This document shows, piece by piece, positions 29,020 to 37,764 of a stretch of DNA of 55,794 bases. The notes under the pieces were generated by a model. The model worked only from the letters and a program-made list of their open reading frames with translations, was not told the origin of the DNA and did no database searches. The stretch lies in the IMG/VR virus record IMGVR_UViG_3300033149_001822, positions 1 to 55,794 of that record; one strand, given 5' to 3'. The position numbers and the translations under genes are program-made. The DNA is from a virus. Positions within the stretch are counted from its first letter, which is position 1, and every line of letters begins with the position of its first letter.

Positions 29020-31508
29020 TGAAAAAAATTATTTTCATTCTAGCTTTTCTTTTCTGCTTGCCGTGTATGGCGGGCGGGCTGAACGCTTCGTTCGGTGGTA
29101 GTCGATATACTGGCGGGACGAAAAATTCGACTGTTTTCGAATCGTGGGGAGATGTTACCGGGGCAAATGTATTAATTGATCACTCAGGATCTAATCTCCT
29201 GACTTATACAGAAGCGTTTGACGACGCGGCATGGACAAAAACGAACGTAACAGTAACCGCCGATCAAGTACGCGGCCCTGGGAGCTTGATGAATAATGCG
29301 GATCTATTAACACCTACCGCAGCAGATTCTTATGTTTACCAAGATGCAACTGCTGTCGTTGGTACGCAATACACTTGCTCGTTTTATTTGAGATCGGTTA
29401 CTGGAAATGCGAACCTTTCGATTCATGCTTATGATCAAGCCCATGGAACAATTTTAGGAACTAAAGAAATATTAATTACTCCATATTGGCAGAGGTTTTA
29501 TGTGTCGGGAATTTTAGTAGCTGGCGATACGGATGTTGGTTGTACGATTGGTGGAAATACGACCTGGAGTACTGGTGAAAATATTTATGGAGTAAGAGCG
29601 CAAACAGCGGAAAATAATGAATGGAATACCAATCTTGGAATTTATCATCCAAGACTGGCGGGAACGAATAAACCATTATTGGATCTTGCCGACAATAACG
29701 ATCCGACAAGTGCTTACACGGATTTGCAAAGTTCAGATGGCAATCGATTACCGGCAAGAGAATTTGTGTCAGCGTCTACCCAGGATTATCGATTAGCACA
29801 CCACGATTCAATGGATGTGTTTGATGAGGACCACACGTTAACGATGTATGTGAATCAGGATATTGCTGCTCTAGGGTTTGATCGTATATTTTCACATGCT
29901 ACAGCTTCAAGTGGTATGGATATATATTCGCAAAATCTTACAAATTGGCGAGCAAGGTATCGTGGAGCAGGATCGACTTCTGTAAATATTGATTGTCCGA
30001 TTATAACAACCAACACTAATTTATATGGGATAATTCAACTTGTAAGACAAAATAATATAGTTATCTGTTATTTAAATGGAGTTGCCGGAACTCCCATAGA
30101 TGTATCTGGATTTGGTGTTGATGGTGATGCGACTCTGTACATAGGAAGTGAGGGTGGAAATTATTTTGACGGTAAGATCGGCTATGCTCGCCTCGATGCC
30201 GAAGCACTCTCAACCGACGACTTGGCCGCAGACCGCGAAAGGATTTTAGGGATTGCTACGAACTGGAGTCGAGATAACCAGTGGAGCTTTGAAAGGTCAA
30301 CGGTCGCCACGAAGCAGTTTTCAGCCGGTGGCGCGAATGCTTTGACGCCTACACTAGTTCAAGTACCGGCGAATGTTGCGAGGGTTGCAGGTAAAGGATC
30401 GGGAGTTTTAATTGAATCGCAGAGTCAGAATGTATTTTTACAATCTAATAATTTTCCTGTCACATGGACACAATTAAGATTAACATCTATTACTAATAAT
30501 GGAATGCAATCTCTTAATGGAAATATGGAAGGTGATGGACTTGTAGCAGATGTTCTAAATGCTAATCATGGTGTTTATCAACTTCCCACATTAACTGCAA
30601 CAACGTATACTTGGAGCGTTTTTGCAAAGGCAGGAGATCATGATTGGTTATTCTTATTAAATAATACTGCACCAAACCCTCAAGCGTATTTTAATTTAGC
30701 AACCTGTACTGCTGGTAGTATTGCTGGTGGTTCATTATATTCTCATGCAGAACCATACCCCGATGGTTGGTGCAGATGTTCAGTAACTTTTACAGGAACA
30801 GCAGTTGCTCATAGTTTGTTTTATATTACCGCTATATCGGATGGTGTAACCGCTTTTATTGGCGATACTGTAACTGTTAATACGTGGTTATGGGAAGCTC
30901 AAATAGAACCATCACCATTTCCAACTAGCCCAATTTCTACTACAAATGCAGCAGTCACCAGGACGGCTGATGATTTAACGATTGATCCCCATCCCGCGAA
31001 CACTAACGAGCGAATCCTGCCAGAACTATTTGCGCCTGGGACACCAGCGGATAAGTTGAGCGTTTACTTTGAAGCAAAATGTGAATGGTCGGGTAGTGTT
31101 GATATTGGTGAACATAGATATTTGATGACGATAAGTGGCAATGGTGGAACAGCAGCATGGAATCGTAATAGATTTTGGATTTATACAACATCTGCTGGTA
31201 TTGTAAGTACAAGACTTTATGACAATGGCAATACTCAACGATATATGGATTCAGCGGTTGATCCTATAGATTTTGATGAATGGTTTTCTATTAGAATGTT
31301 ATTCGATTTTACAGATTTGAGTAGATCGATGCAATGGATAAATGAAGTTGAAAATATTACAGGTGGTGTGAATAATATGACTGGTACTGCTACATTTAAT
31401 ACTAGTGATGTATCAATAAGAATAGAACAAGCATATAATGGACTTATAAACGGCAACTGCCACATCCGAACGCTCAGAATAAACAACAAAGAAATTCTCG
31501 CACCATAA
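29019..31508 (+). CDS. Exported protein 4: large multi-domain lectin/CBM-like protein
   Basis: 829 aa. Signal peptide MKKIIFILAFLFCLPCMAG. Two modules of the type NLLTYTEAFDDAAWTKTNV and VFLQSNNFPVTWTQL are carbohydrate-binding-module-like jelly rolls often found in phage fibre proteins. Between them, and again at the C-terminus, LamG/concanavalin-like segments occur (HTLTMYVNQDIAALGFDR; LYIGSEGGNYFDGKIGYARL). Likely binds a surface glycan. Second half AT-rich. A phage fibre with a signal peptide is unusual because virions assemble in the cytoplasm. Confidence 0.7.
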   Translation: MKKIIFILAFLFCLPCMAGGLNASFGGSRYTGGTKNSTVFESWGDVTGANVLIDHSGSNLLTYTEAFDDAAWTKTNVTVTADQVRGPGSLMNNADLLTPTAADSYVYQDATAVVGTQYTCSFYLRSVTGNANLSIHAYDQAHGTILGTKEILITPYWQRFYVSGILVAGDTDVGCTIGGNTTWSTGENIYGVRAQTAENNEWNTNLGIYHPRLAGTNKPLLDLADNNDPTSAYTDLQSSDGNRLPAREFVSASTQDYRLAHHDSMDVFDEDHTLTMYVNQDIAALGFDRIFSHATASSGMDIYSQNLTNWRARYRGAGSTSVNIDCPIITTNTNLYGIIQLVRQNNIVICYLNGVAGTPIDVSGFGVDGDATLYIGSEGGNYFDGKIGYARLDAEALSTDDLAADRERILGIATNWSRDNQWSFERSTVATKQFSAGGANALTPTLVQVPANVARVAGKGSGVLIESQSQNVFLQSNNFPVTWTQLRLTSITNNGMQSLNGNMEGDGLVADVLNANHGVYQLPTLTATTYTWSVFAKAGDHDWLFLLNNTAPNPQAYFNLATCTAGSIAGGSLYSHAEPYPDGWCRCSVTFTGTAVAHSLFYITAISDGVTAFIGDTVTVNTWLWEAQIEPSPFPTSPISTTNAAVTRTADDLTIDPHPANTNERILPELFAPGTPADKLSVYFEAKCEWSGSVDIGEHRYLMTISGNGGTAAWNRNRFWIYTTSAGIVSTRLYDNGNTQRYMDSAVDPIDFDEWFSIRMLFDFTDLSRSMQWINEVENITGGVNNMTGTATFNTSDVSIRIEQAYNGLINGNCHIRTLRINNKEILAP

Positions 31509-31518
31509 GGGGAAAGTC

Positions 31519-34107
31519 TTGAAAAAAATAATCACAATCCTATTTGCAATTTTCCTTGCGACAACTGCAACCGCTCAACAGGAGTACGGACAAGCAAATT
31601 TTAGTAGATCGGACGCATGGACAAAAGATGGACTGAAAGCCCATTGGTTATTAACTCCTGGTACTCGCGGTGATGCAACACAAGGAACGGGGGACTTTGA
31701 AAATTGGACTTCGGGCGGATCTTGTTTTACTTGTCCTGATGCTTGGAATTGTGCTTGTACGGGCACGACCACTCTAGCGGCTGAAACAACCCATATCTAC
31801 AAGACCAATACCTCCATAACATCGGCTGGTGCTACGGGAGCATCTTCAATTTATTTCGAAAAAACTTTTGAAGCGAATAAATGTTATCAGCTTTCTCTGA
31901 AATATCGGGGTGGAACTGGAGGGGTAGAGGATTTCCAGATTCGGATCGTGGATGCGGGAAATACTGATTATTATAATTTTGCTACAGATACATGGCAAGC
32001 TGGTGCTACACAACAAGCGTATGTGAATATACCTGTTGCGTGGACAGCTACTAGTTTGTTTGTCAGGACTGGCGCAGCGGTAAAAACTGATTATCGTATT
32101 TATATTACCACGACTTCTACACATACATTCTACTTTGATGATTTTCAATTGCAAGAATTATTTACTTGCGATGTTTTATCACCAATAGGTGCTAATAATC
32201 TTTCTGTTCCTGTCGGTAGTGATCCTTTATGGAATAAATCTTCAGAATCATTAATTAGGCCAGGAGCAAGTACAGGACCGGCTGGTTCTTATGGAATGTT
32301 GCTCGATGGGACTGATGATTACGTAGAATGTGCCGATGGCGATTGCGAGATGGACCCGGTGAATTGGGAAAGTGGTGGGTTGTTTAGTTTTGCTTGCCGG
32401 TTGATGACTGATACGGTTGCGGCTGGAACTGATTATATAATTACTAAATGGAATAGTGGTGGTAATCAAAGAAGTTGGATTATGGGTAGGGATACTGCTA
32501 ATTTATTTTTCTTTATTTCAGATGATGGAATAAATACTGATAGTAATGGTATTGCGATGTTTACAGAAAATACATTACAATCTTTTGTATCTACTTTTGA
32601 TCCGTCTGGTGGTTCTGGTGCTTGCATTAATAATTTGTATTATAATGCTTATCAGTTAATTACAGATGCTACAATGACCGAATGTATTCCGTTTAATACT
32701 ACTGCTGCTTTTCAAATTGGAGCATTGTCAGGGGCATCTACCTGGTCTGGTGGACTTTTTGAATGCACCCTATGGGACGGAGTACTTTCTGCAATCGATG
32801 CCAACAAATATATCTCCCCATATTTCCCTGGAAATAATAACGGAGATGGTTTCTTCGTGGATACTTGTGGACAGGTTGCTTCGCACAGTACTTGCAGCAC
32901 CCAAAAATGTCGCGATGGTACACCCAATGAGTGCCAAGCCGAAGGAACCGGGGTCATTGCGAATTTTGGTGCGTACACCGAAGTTATTGACAACAATAGT
33001 TACGAAACTCGCACTGGCACTGATGACGATCCAGCGTTTACCGGCTGGACCGAAATTGCCAACGTTGGCGATGGTGGTCGTGCAGACCTGACAGCATATC
33101 GCGCCGATACCAAGCACGGTGATATTTCTATGCGAATGAACGTCAAGGGTGGCGATACTGCCGTAGCATACATATCGATGACTTCGCCTTGTCATAATAT
33201 TGCGCCGGGTTCAACAGTCTACGCGGAGATCGCAGCAAAGGCACTTGAAGGTGATACCAGCATTAGGATTTGGGTTCTCGAATACGTGGGTGCTAACTGT
33301 GTGGGCGCGGGTCCGGGAACTTGGGTTGTCAATGATGTTGAAGCAAGTAGCGAATGGAAAGTTTACGGTGGGCCAGCGACGTTGACCGGTTCGGCTGCAA
33401 GCGTATCGGTAGAAATCTTGGCTCGCTTGGACCCAGGTGAGGCGGGTAGTTTGCTGGTTGATACCGCGAGTCTGAAAGTAGCGGATTATCACACGCCATG
33501 GGCGCACAATCCAAGCGGGGATGTGACGACGACTTACAATTTGAGAGATTATCGATTACACAATCCATTGAGCGATTATGTTGAGTCGGAAGATGGATAT
33601 GCATATGAGTCTGGATTTTGTGCGAGTACTTGGGTTTATACTGATTGGGATGGTGATGACGGAGTAGTACATTTTATGGTTCAAGTTCCTGATACTGGTG
33701 GAACTAACAATATTATTCAGTTAAGAAAACGTGGAGATGATGACATATATTTTTATGTTTACGATGGTGCTGGTGCAGCACGAACACGATCTTTATCAGT
33801 AACATCTGTAAATTGGACTGGTGGAAATTGGAAATATGCAGAAGCGTGTTCAGATAATACTGGTACGATGGTCGCGCATCATTACAATGTTGAAAACGAG
33901 ACTTGGTATGCTTGGACTGATGAAGGTAACGTTGGTACTGGAGTTCAAGATGATCAATCTGATGAATTTCATATTGGACATGCGGGTGGTATCACCTTCC
34001 TTGATGGCTACCAGAACCACGTTTTTATTTCTCCATATTCAGATATTTATCCTATGAAAGGTTTTAATTCTGGAAGACCACCAGTTAATGATGGGAGTCC
34101 GTATTGA
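31519..34107 (+). CDS. Exported protein 5: large LamG-like protein
   Basis: 862 aa; TTG start with AAGGGGAAAG, the same leader type as the preceding signal-peptide genes. Signal peptide MKKIITILFAIFLATTATAQ (AxA cut). LamG/pentraxin-like repeats: GMLLDGTDDYVECADGDCEM, then FSFACRLMTD; later YESGFCASTWVYTDWDGDDG and DEFHIGHAGGITFLDGYQNH. A CBM-like module sits between. Several Cys pairs. Probably a glycan-binding surface or virion protein, paralogous in architecture to the gene at 29019. The last bases overlap the HNH gene. Confidence 0.7.
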   Translation: MKKIITILFAIFLATTATAQQEYGQANFSRSDAWTKDGLKAHWLLTPGTRGDATQGTGDFENWTSGGSCFTCPDAWNCACTGTTTLAAETTHIYKTNTSITSAGATGASSIYFEKTFEANKCYQLSLKYRGGTGGVEDFQIRIVDAGNTDYYNFATDTWQAGATQQAYVNIPVAWTATSLFVRTGAAVKTDYRIYITTTSTHTFYFDDFQLQELFTCDVLSPIGANNLSVPVGSDPLWNKSSESLIRPGASTGPAGSYGMLLDGTDDYVECADGDCEMDPVNWESGGLFSFACRLMTDTVAAGTDYIITKWNSGGNQRSWIMGRDTANLFFFISDDGINTDSNGIAMFTENTLQSFVSTFDPSGGSGACINNLYYNAYQLITDATMTECIPFNTTAAFQIGALSGASTWSGGLFECTLWDGVLSAIDANKYISPYFPGNNNGDGFFVDTCGQVASHSTCSTQKCRDGTPNECQAEGTGVIANFGAYTEVIDNNSYETRTGTDDDPAFTGWTEIANVGDGGRADLTAYRADTKHGDISMRMNVKGGDTAVAYISMTSPCHNIAPGSTVYAEIAAKALEGDTSIRIWVLEYVGANCVGAGPGTWVVNDVEASSEWKVYGGPATLTGSAASVSVEILARLDPGEAGSLLVDTASLKVADYHTPWAHNPSGDVTTTYNLRDYRLHNPLSDYVESEDGYAYESGFCASTWVYTDWDGDDGVVHFMVQVPDTGGTNNIIQLRKRGDDDIYFYVYDGAGAARTRSLSVTSVNWTGGNWKYAEACSDNTGTMVAHHYNVENETWYAWTDEGNVGTGVQDDQSDEFHIGHAGGITFLDGYQNHVFISPYSDIYPMKGFNSGRPPVNDGSPY

Positions 34108-34874
34108 AACACGATCAACGAAAATATAAATGTTCTGTTAATGGTTGTGCTAATTGGGGCTATGCTAAAGGGTTATGCCATAAACATTACGAACGTAATA
34201 GAAAGTTTGGAACACCAACGCCAACAAAAGAAGATGGTTTTAATGAACGACCGATTATTACCACCACTAGAAAAGAAAGACGAGAACAAAAAGCAAAGCA
34301 AAGAAGATTAAATCTTAAATTGAGATCAATTGCATATAAGGGCGGAGCATGTATTTTATGTGGTTATAATCGTTGTTCTAAAGCATTAGATTTTCACCAT
34401 GTAGACCCTTCGCAAAAAGAATTCAACCTTAGTGGTGCATATGACAAGTATAAAAAAACTTGGAAAGAATTAATGGTTGAGTTGGACAAATGTGTTCTTC
34501 TTTGTAGTAATTGTCATAAAGAATTAGAGGCAGGATTTTTTGAAGACGATTTTGTTAATACAGTTGCCCGTCCACCAAAATCGTGCGCCCTCATTAAAGT
34601 ATGTTCAATTACGGGATGTGAAAATGAGGTTATGGCAAAAGGTCTTTGTACAAACCATTACCAAAGAAAACTGAGTGGAAAATCTGTTGAATATATACAT
34701 ATAAACAAAGGAAAAGTTTGTTCTGTAGAAAACTGCAATGTTGAAGCACATACTAAAGGGATGTGTCGAATTCATTATAGACGGATGAAAGCACATGGAA
34801 CAATTGAAGAACCGATTACGGGGCGGTGGGTAAATAGGAAACCGCCTTGCAACGACGGAAAGCAGCCGTACTAG
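34104..34874 (+). CDS. Free-standing HNH homing endonuclease with zinc-finger repeats
   Basis: 256 aa; TTG start overlapping the previous stop, GGGAG upstream. HNH nuclease core: CILCGYNRCSKALDFHHVD, then LDKCVLLCSNCHKELEAG. On both sides are modules of form C-x4-C-x5-AKGLCxxHY (CSVNGCANWGYAKGLCHKHY; CSITGC...AKGLCTNHY; CSVENC...KGMCRIHY), three DNA-binding zinc knuckles. Strongly AT-rich, consistent with a mobile element. It may have helped move the neighbouring exported-protein block. Confidence 0.85.
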   Translation: MKHDQRKYKCSVNGCANWGYAKGLCHKHYERNRKFGTPTPTKEDGFNERPIITTTRKERREQKAKQRRLNLKLRSIAYKGGACILCGYNRCSKALDFHHVDPSQKEFNLSGAYDKYKKTWKELMVELDKCVLLCSNCHKELEAGFFEDDFVNTVARPPKSCALIKVCSITGCENEVMAKGLCTNHYQRKLSGKSVEYIHINKGKVCSVENCNVEAHTKGMCRIHYRRMKAHGTIEEPITGRWVNRKPPCNDGKQPY

Positions 34875-34878
34875 TTTT

Positions 34879-34895
34879 GTTTAACAGTGTTAAAC
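34879..34895. promoter_or_regulatory. 17-bp palindrome, copy 6 of 7
   Basis: GTTTAACAGTGTTAAAC, perfectly symmetric around the central G. It lies 4 bases after the HNH stop and 17 bases before the ATG at 34913, upstream of its GAGAGG site. It heads the unit containing the adaptor and the glycosylation island. Confidence 0.85.
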
Positions 34896-34912
34896 ATTTT
34901 GAGAGGTAAACC

Positions 34913-35617
34913 ATGGCAGTCACACTTTCAAGTCTTGCAGCGGAAGTCAGGGAGATGGCGGCAGACCCGGACATCACGGAGCTTCCTGATTCAAAGATCG
35001 AGAACATCCTGGACAAGAGGGTACTGAGGTGGATAAACCGTCGCCGTCCTGGCAAGGCTATAAGCTACTTCGAGACAGTGGCCGCACAGCAGGACTACGA
35101 CGAGAAGCCGTCCAATGCTTACCGCGTCACGCAGGTCTGGTGGATGGACGCCAACTTCGAGTTTTTCAGCCCTTCCATGAGGTACGTCCCGAGCGATCAG
35201 GATATGACGTTGCAGATGAGCGGGTTCAATGTGCTCGATAACCCGGCGCTGGTGGAGGCGTTCTTCAAGAAAGTGGACGCCTATAAGAACAACTTCAAGG
35301 GCCATGGCGAGGAGAACGAGGCGGGCCTCATCAGGTTAGTCCCCTATCCTGCCAGCACAGGCGACAAGGTTTACTACGAGTACTCATATCCCATTTGGAG
35401 TGCCGTCAAGGACGTGAGCGAGGTGTTCCTTGAGGGTGTGAGGTTCAAGGCTACCGAGCTGGTTTACGATGTTTTGGCAGCAAAGAGGGGAAGGGTCCGT
35501 TCTGGCCGGACGTTCACAGGAGGTGGTGGTGCTAACGAAAAAGAATTGGCAATCAAGTACGGTAAAGAGGCTAATCGCGAGGTCCCAGTTTCCTCGGCGG
35601 TGTTCTCCAGAGGATAG
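34913..35617 (+). CDS. Head-tail adaptor candidate
   Basis: 234 aa. A helical N-terminus (LAAEVREMAADPDITELPDS), then aromatic beta segments (AYRVTQVWWMDANFEFFSPS; DKVYYEYSYPIWSAVKD) and a helical end resemble phage neck/adaptor proteins that attach below the portal. GC-rich like the head genes, unlike both neighbours' islands. It stands between head genes and the inserted cassette, with the remaining neck genes resuming at 47146. Assignment from pattern and position only. Confidence 0.5.
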   Translation: MAVTLSSLAAEVREMAADPDITELPDSKIENILDKRVLRWINRRRPGKAISYFETVAAQQDYDEKPSNAYRVTQVWWMDANFEFFSPSMRYVPSDQDMTLQMSGFNVLDNPALVEAFFKKVDAYKNNFKGHGEENEAGLIRLVPYPASTGDKVYYEYSYPIWSAVKDVSEVFLEGVRFKATELVYDVLAAKRGRVRSGRTFTGGGGANEKELAIKYGKEANREVPVSSAVFSRG

Positions 35618-35619
35618 TC

Positions 35620-37542
35620 ATGAACTACAAGATGAAGGTTGAGCTTACGTCACCGGACGGCCAGGTGATTGTGACGGACAAGGTGACTCCGGTAGTCGGT
35701 AGGTGTCAGCGAATAAAGAGGGATATGGATGTAGTCAAGGAGTGGTGGGAAGGGAAGTCCATTGACCTTATAGTAGTGGCAGATGGAGAACTGCATCATT
35801 TCCAGAGGTGCATTTCAGTCCTTGCCGAACGCACTTCCGAGTGGTGCAACTGCAAAATGATAGTTGTCAATGATTACGACTTCAATTCTGACTTTATGCA
35901 AAGAATGATATTCGAATCCTCGTTCATCAGCATGTTGGTTCATTACGTTGACATCAGCAGCCTGAAGGCAGTCGATAACACGATCAAGGAAAATACCTGG
36001 GGTAATTGGATAGTAATCGTTGACCAGAATGTTGTTGTCACTGAGGGTTGGCTTGATAGGATAATCGCCACGATACACGCGAATAGGAACGCTGCAATGG
36101 TAGTTCCTTGGAGCAGCAAGCGGATACCGCCTGAGATGGGTGGTAACTATGTCGAGACAGCAGAGCGAATATCTAGGACAGTCAGCATCGCGAATCATAT
36201 GGTTGCGTTGCCGGGCCTGTTTTGCCTGGCTATAGAGCGAGAAGCTTTCGAGGAAGCTGGTGGGTTTCTAGACGAGTCGGTTGCCAACTTGTACATGAGG
36301 ATGAGTAGGAACGGTAGGATCGCTATTCGGGCTGACGACTGTTACGTAAAGGACAGCACCAAGGGCGTTTCCGAGGTGGGTAAGTGGTTGTTGGACCCTG
36401 TTGATTACATGAAGTTCATCAACGAGTGGGGTAAGGATTCATACGATGCATATGAGATAAGGGCTGGCCGGGATATGGCTGATGAAACGGTTGTCATGAT
36501 GATGAAGGAAAAGACGGACAGAAAAAAAGTTGTGTTCGTCATGCGTGAGGCACCGATCTGCGGGATGGTACTCGCGATAGTCCACATTTGCAATGAGTTG
36601 ATAGAACTTGGGTGGGATGCTTCCTTCGCTTGCACGAAGCTTGAGAATGCTCACAAGAAACTCATGCCCATGAGGTTTACTCCATACGTGTTCCGCGACG
36701 ACGTGGAGATGATAGACACTTTGCAGAAATTGTCAGACGCCAATATCATTGCAACGATTTGGTCCACGGCAAAGACTGTCAAGAAGATATGCGACAACAA
36801 AAACAATCTTGTTCCTGCCTACTTTGTGCAGGACGACGAGCGGAAGTTTCGTCACAGTAGCGGTGAGCTTTACGCCAAGCCAAAGGACGTGGAGGCAACT
36901 TATGGAATGTTCAAGAATGTCGTCGTCAATTCGGATTGGGTACTGGAGGAGATGCAGAAGCTTGGATATGCCGGTGAGAAGATTGGCATTGGGGTTGACA
37001 CCCTCATGTTCCACCCTGAGGAAAAGTCAAATGGTAGAGTTCGTATTATGGCACATTGCAGACCTTCAACCCCGAGAAGAGGTTGGTCGTTTATTGCTGC
37101 GGTTATAAACCAGGTATTCAAGAACGGGAACGTGGAGTTCGTTACATACGACGAGGAACCGGAGGGACTGTACGTTCGCAATCACAGGCACCTGGGGAAA
37201 ATTAGCCCCGAGCAGCTTGCAATGGAAATGAACCATACGCACATCTTCCTCGAGGGGAGCGAGCGCCAGGGGTGGGGGATGCAAGCCCTTGAAGCCATGG
37301 CCAGTGGTTGTGCGCTCGTGTGTACGGACAACTACGGAATCCATAACTTCGGAACGGATGGCTACGATTGCGTGATAGTTCCATATGCTGACGTTGAAAA
37401 CACTGTAAGGGTAATCAACAGGCTGGTAGGTGACGTGAAGGAAAGGGAAGCTCTGGCGAAGTCTGCGAGGGAAACGGCGGAGCATTTCAACTGGCCGGTC
37501 ATAGGAAGTGCATGGGATAGGTTCTTGAAAAACACAAGGTGA
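35620..37542 (+). CDS. Two-domain glycosyltransferase (GT-A plus GT-B)
   Basis: 640 aa. Residues about 45-300 form a GT2-like nucleotide-sugar domain (SIDLIVVADGELHHFQRC; GNWIVIVDQNVVVTEGWLDR, with VDQN in place of a DxD). Residues about 305-640 form a GT4-type GT-B domain (VVFVMREAPICGMVLAIV; IGIGVDTLMFHPEEKSNG; EGSERQGWGMQALEAMASGC, the E-x7-E donor-binding segment). It may add two sugars in sequence. First gene of an 11.5-kb glycan island. Starts three bases after the adaptor stop. Confidence 0.8.
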   Translation: MNYKMKVELTSPDGQVIVTDKVTPVVGRCQRIKRDMDVVKEWWEGKSIDLIVVADGELHHFQRCISVLAERTSEWCNCKMIVVNDYDFNSDFMQRMIFESSFISMLVHYVDISSLKAVDNTIKENTWGNWIVIVDQNVVVTEGWLDRIIATIHANRNAAMVVPWSSKRIPPEMGGNYVETAERISRTVSIANHMVALPGLFCLAIEREAFEEAGGFLDESVANLYMRMSRNGRIAIRADDCYVKDSTKGVSEVGKWLLDPVDYMKFINEWGKDSYDAYEIRAGRDMADETVVMMMKEKTDRKKVVFVMREAPICGMVLAIVHICNELIELGWDASFACTKLENAHKKLMPMRFTPYVFRDDVEMIDTLQKLSDANIIATIWSTAKTVKKICDNKNNLVPAYFVQDDERKFRHSSGELYAKPKDVEATYGMFKNVVVNSDWVLEEMQKLGYAGEKIGIGVDTLMFHPEEKSNGRVRIMAHCRPSTPRRGWSFIAAVINQVFKNGNVEFVTYDEEPEGLYVRNHRHLGKISPEQLAMEMNHTHIFLEGSERQGWGMQALEAMASGCALVCTDNYGIHNFGTDGYDCVIVPYADVENTVRVINRLVGDVKEREALAKSARETAEHFNWPVIGSAWDRFLKNTR

Positions 37543-37546
37543 AGAT

Positions 37547-37756
37547 ATGATAACAAAAAAGACATTTTGCAAAGAGAAGTTCTTTACCGAGAAGAGACTT
37601 ACCAACTGTCCTTTTTACATAATGAAGACCCATACGGATATGGCTTGCAGTCTTTCTGACAAGATCGTTATTTGCAATTACGAGATCGACCACAAGTTTC
37701 CAGAAGATTGTCCGATGAGGAATGATTCCGTAACTCAGATATTTTTCATAGAATAG
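37547..37756 (+). CDS. Small cysteine-containing hypothetical protein (69 aa)
   Basis: GGTGAAG precedes the ATG. Cysteines at CKEKFF, NCPFYI, ACSLSD, IVICNY and DCPMRN could bind a metal cluster. It sits between a glycosyltransferase and a radical SAM enzyme, so an accessory or carrier role is possible. No family recognised. AT-rich. Confidence 0.55.
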   Translation: MITKKTFCKEKFFTEKRLTNCPFYIMKTHTDMACSLSDKIVICNYEIDHKFPEDCPMRNDSVTQIFFIE

Positions 37757-37764
37757 AGAATAAA

